Source: Acetomicrobium sp. UBA3949
Lineage (GTDB): Bacteria > Synergistota > Synergistia > Synergistales > Acetomicrobiaceae
DNA length: 15,378 nucleotides
Assembly: GCA_002385485.1 (NCBI GenBank)
Contig: DGDP01000132.1
Span: 1-15,378 of the forward strand
Direction of reading: 5' to 3'
Shown piece after piece: positions 14,036 to 15,378 of this stretch. Each line of letters starts with the position of its first letter. The stretch's first letter is position 1. The position numbers were made by a program, and so were the translations under genes. Below the pieces are notes generated by a model. The model was not told the DNA's origin. It saw only the letters and a program-made list of their open reading frames with translations, and made no database searches.

Positions 14036-14663
14036 AATTCTCTACCTTTTATCGGGGAAGGAGATCGACAAAAAAGTAGACGAAACTTGGAAAATTCTTG
14101 AAGAAAAAGTCAAGGAATGTAGAAAATGTCCTCTTTCGGAAAACAGGACTCAAAGCGTATTCGGGGAGGGATCGAGAAAAACCGAACTGATGTTCGTCGG
14201 AGAAGGGCCTGGAGCTGACGAAGATTTACAGGGTTTGCCTTTCGTTGGAAAGGCCGGACAGTTGTTGAATCAGATCTTCGCTGCAGCAGGCATTGATAGG
14301 AGTGAAGTTTATATCACAAATGTCGTCAAGTGCAGACCTCCCCAAAACAGAGTTCCCACAGTTGAGGAGTGTTCGGCATGTAACGATTATCTTTTTGCTC
14401 AAATTTCCTTAGTACAGCCAAAAATTTTGATTACTTTAGGGAATACGCCAACTAAGTGGTTGCTTAAGACTACGCACGAAGGGATTACACAGCTGAGAGG
14501 AAAGTGGTTCGATTGGTATGGGATTAAACTTATGCCGATGTTTCATCCCAGCTACTTGCTCAGAAATCAATCGCGCAAGGTCGGCAGTCCTAGGCATTTG
14601 ACGTGGCAAGATATTCAGGAGGTAAAAGCTCGGTGGGACGAGATAAGGCAAGCGGTGAAGTAA
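14028..14663 (+). CDS. udg: Uracil-DNA glycosylase, family 4 (Fe-S type)
   Basis: The enzyme removes uracil from DNA, the product of cytosine deamination, to start base excision repair. Family 4 enzymes carry a [4Fe-4S] cluster and are common in thermophiles and anaerobes. The 211-residue protein has the four expected ligands: Cys31 and Cys34 (CRKC), Cys102 in VVKCRPPQNR and Cys118 in ECSACNDYL, 15 residues later. GEGPGADEDLQGLPFVG (58-74) is uracil-binding motif 1, TNVVKCRPP (97-105) follows, and MFHPSYLLRN (161-170) with His163 is the second active-site motif. It starts at ATG 14028, overlapping the upstream gene by 8 bases, and its last 31 bases overlap uppS. The context is envelope genes, so the link is probably shared transcription and not function. 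Confidence 0.95.
   Translation: MSEILYLLSGKEIDKKVDETWKILEEKVKECRKCPLSENRTQSVFGEGSRKTELMFVGEGPGADEDLQGLPFVGKAGQLLNQIFAAAGIDRSEVYITNVVKCRPPQNRVPTVEECSACNDYLFAQISLVQPKILITLGNTPTKWLLKTTHEGITQLRGKWFDWYGIKLMPMFHPSYLLRNQSRKVGSPRHLTWQDIQEVKARWDEIRQAVK
14617..14622 (+). promoter_or_regulatory. Ribosome binding site fixing the uppS start
   Basis: AGGAGG within the 3' end of udg, 10 bases before GTG 14633. It supports that start over in-frame GTG 14603, which would extend the overlap and add 10 unconserved residues. Confidence 0.7.
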
Positions 14664-15361
14664 TAATACCTTCCCATGTTGCCATAATTATGGATGGCAA
14701 CGGGCGGTGGGCGAGACAGCGGCATTTACCCAGGATAATGGGGCACTACGCAGGAGTAAAGGCCGTGGAGAAGACTGTAATGGCTGCCCTTGAAATGGGT
14801 ATACGATATCTGTCCCTTTTTGCTTTTTCTACTGAAAATTGGACACGTCCCAAGGGAGAGGTTTTAGGCCTATTTGGGCTTTTCAGATATTACATTAAAT
14901 GCAAGGTCAAAAAGCTTGCAGAAGAAAACATTCGCCTTCGATTTTCTGGACGCATAGATAAACTTCCGGAGGATCTGAGGGATTTGGCCCTTTGGGCCGA
15001 GAAAGAGACGGAGGCAGGAGATAAACTGGATCTCATCCTGTGCTTAAATTACGGCGGAAGGCAGGAAATCATAGATGCCGTAAATAAAATTTTGGCTGCC
15101 AAAACAGATTGCGATGATGTCTCGGAGATCGACGAGTACTATTTTAGAGGCTATCTCTACCTTCCAGATGTTCCCGATCCTGATTTAATAATTAGGACTA
15201 GCGGAGAGAAGAGGTTGAGCAATTTTTGGCTTTGGCAGTCTTCTTATAGCGAACTTTATTTTACCGATTGCCTTTGGCCTGAATTCGATGAGGGTAAATT
15301 ACGTGAAGCTGTCGAAGAATATCAGAAGAGAGAGAGACGTTACGGAGGGATCAGATCATAA
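14633..15361 (+). CDS. uppS: Isoprenyl (undecaprenyl) diphosphate synthase
   Basis: This cis-prenyltransferase condenses isopentenyl diphosphate onto farnesyl diphosphate, making the C55 carrier lipid for peptidoglycan and other surface polymers. The 242-residue length is normal. HVAIIMDGNGRWARQRHLPR starts at residue 15 and includes the essential Asp21 and phosphate-binding Arg25; GH at 37-38 has the conserved His38; FSTENWTRP is at 65-73; RTSGEKRLSNF (188-198) gives Arg188 and Arg194; and YSELYF (205-210) includes Glu207. GTG 14633 is preferred on ribosome-site grounds and gives a short N-terminus like other family members. It overlaps udg by 31 bases, so it is translationally coupled. It supplies the carrier used by the WecA/TagO-like enzyme at 8707. 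Confidence 0.96.
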   Translation: MGRDKASGEVIIPSHVAIIMDGNGRWARQRHLPRIMGHYAGVKAVEKTVMAALEMGIRYLSLFAFSTENWTRPKGEVLGLFGLFRYYIKCKVKKLAEENIRLRFSGRIDKLPEDLRDLALWAEKETEAGDKLDLILCLNYGGRQEIIDAVNKILAAKTDCDDVSEIDEYYFRGYLYLPDVPDPDLIIRTSGEKRLSNFWLWQSSYSELYFTDCLWPEFDEGKLREAVEEYQKRERRYGGIRS

Positions 15362-15378
15362 ATGGGAGAACTAAAAAC
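15362..15378 (+). CDS. Start of a further gene, cut by the window edge
   Basis: An ATG at 15362, directly after the uppS stop, reads MGELK to the edge. GGAGGG (15344-15349) lies 12 bases upstream inside uppS. Phosphatidate cytidylyltransferase (cdsA) usually follows uppS in bacteria, so that is the likely product, but five codons cannot show it. Confidence 0.4.

Noticed and set aside
14603..14632. Longer UppS start at GTG 14603
   Set aside because: No site precedes it, whereas AGGAGG precedes GTG 14633 at good spacing.

Overview
The window is a densely packed stretch of bacterial chromosome. Every supported gene is on the + strand. Spacing is short, several genes overlap, and starts are often GTG with clear GGAGG-type ribosome binding sites. 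I see no rRNA, tRNA, CRISPR array, insertion sequence or phage gene, and no gene-free stretch over 300 bases; the longest gap is about 150 bases, at 4150-4298. Base composition is moderate and looks even throughout. Gene content and style (ValRS-FolC, a GnnA-like oxidoreductase of the kind found in lipid A clusters, MeaB, and a P-loop/Asp23-like protein next to UppS) suggest an anaerobic, diderm-type bacterium. My best guess is Synergistota, perhaps an Acetomicrobium-like thermophile. This is inference from family resemblance and not a database result.

Layout. (1) 1-4149: the C-terminal two thirds of valyl-tRNA synthetase, folC overlapping its end, and a Gfo/Idh/MocA oxidoreductase. A strong hairpin resembling an intrinsic terminator lies at 4251-4281. 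(2) 4299-6607: an unrecognised envelope cassette of two tiny membrane proteins and a 607-residue exported protein with TPR-like helices, a propeller-like middle and a poorly conserved C-terminal domain. (3) 6649-8692: meaB, then one reading frame that fuses ribose-5-phosphate isomerase B to uracil phosphoribosyltransferase. (4) 8707-12073: an envelope polymer block of a WecA/TagO-type polyprenyl-phosphate sugar-phosphate transferase, UDP-GlcNAc 2-epimerase (wecB) and murA. (5) 12100-15361: hisC, a P-loop NTPase with an Asp23/Gls24-like C-terminus, a family 4 Fe-S uracil-DNA glycosylase and uppS, chained by overlaps of 14, 8 and 31 bases. The first codons of another gene, probably cdsA by synteny, reach the right edge.

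How the genes connect. UppS makes the C55 lipid carrier whose phosphate form is the substrate of the WecA-like enzyme. WecB makes UDP-ManNAc for a polymer started on that carrier, and MurA commits UDP-GlcNAc to peptidoglycan. This makes 8707-15361 largely an envelope-precursor operon, with HisC and the glycosylase as passengers. The RpiB-Upp fusion places the isomerase that supplies ribose 5-phosphate (the precursor of PRPP) on the same chain as an enzyme that consumes PRPP.

The most unusual items are the RpiB-Upp fusion, the P-loop/Asp23-like protein, and the 4299-6607 envelope cassette.
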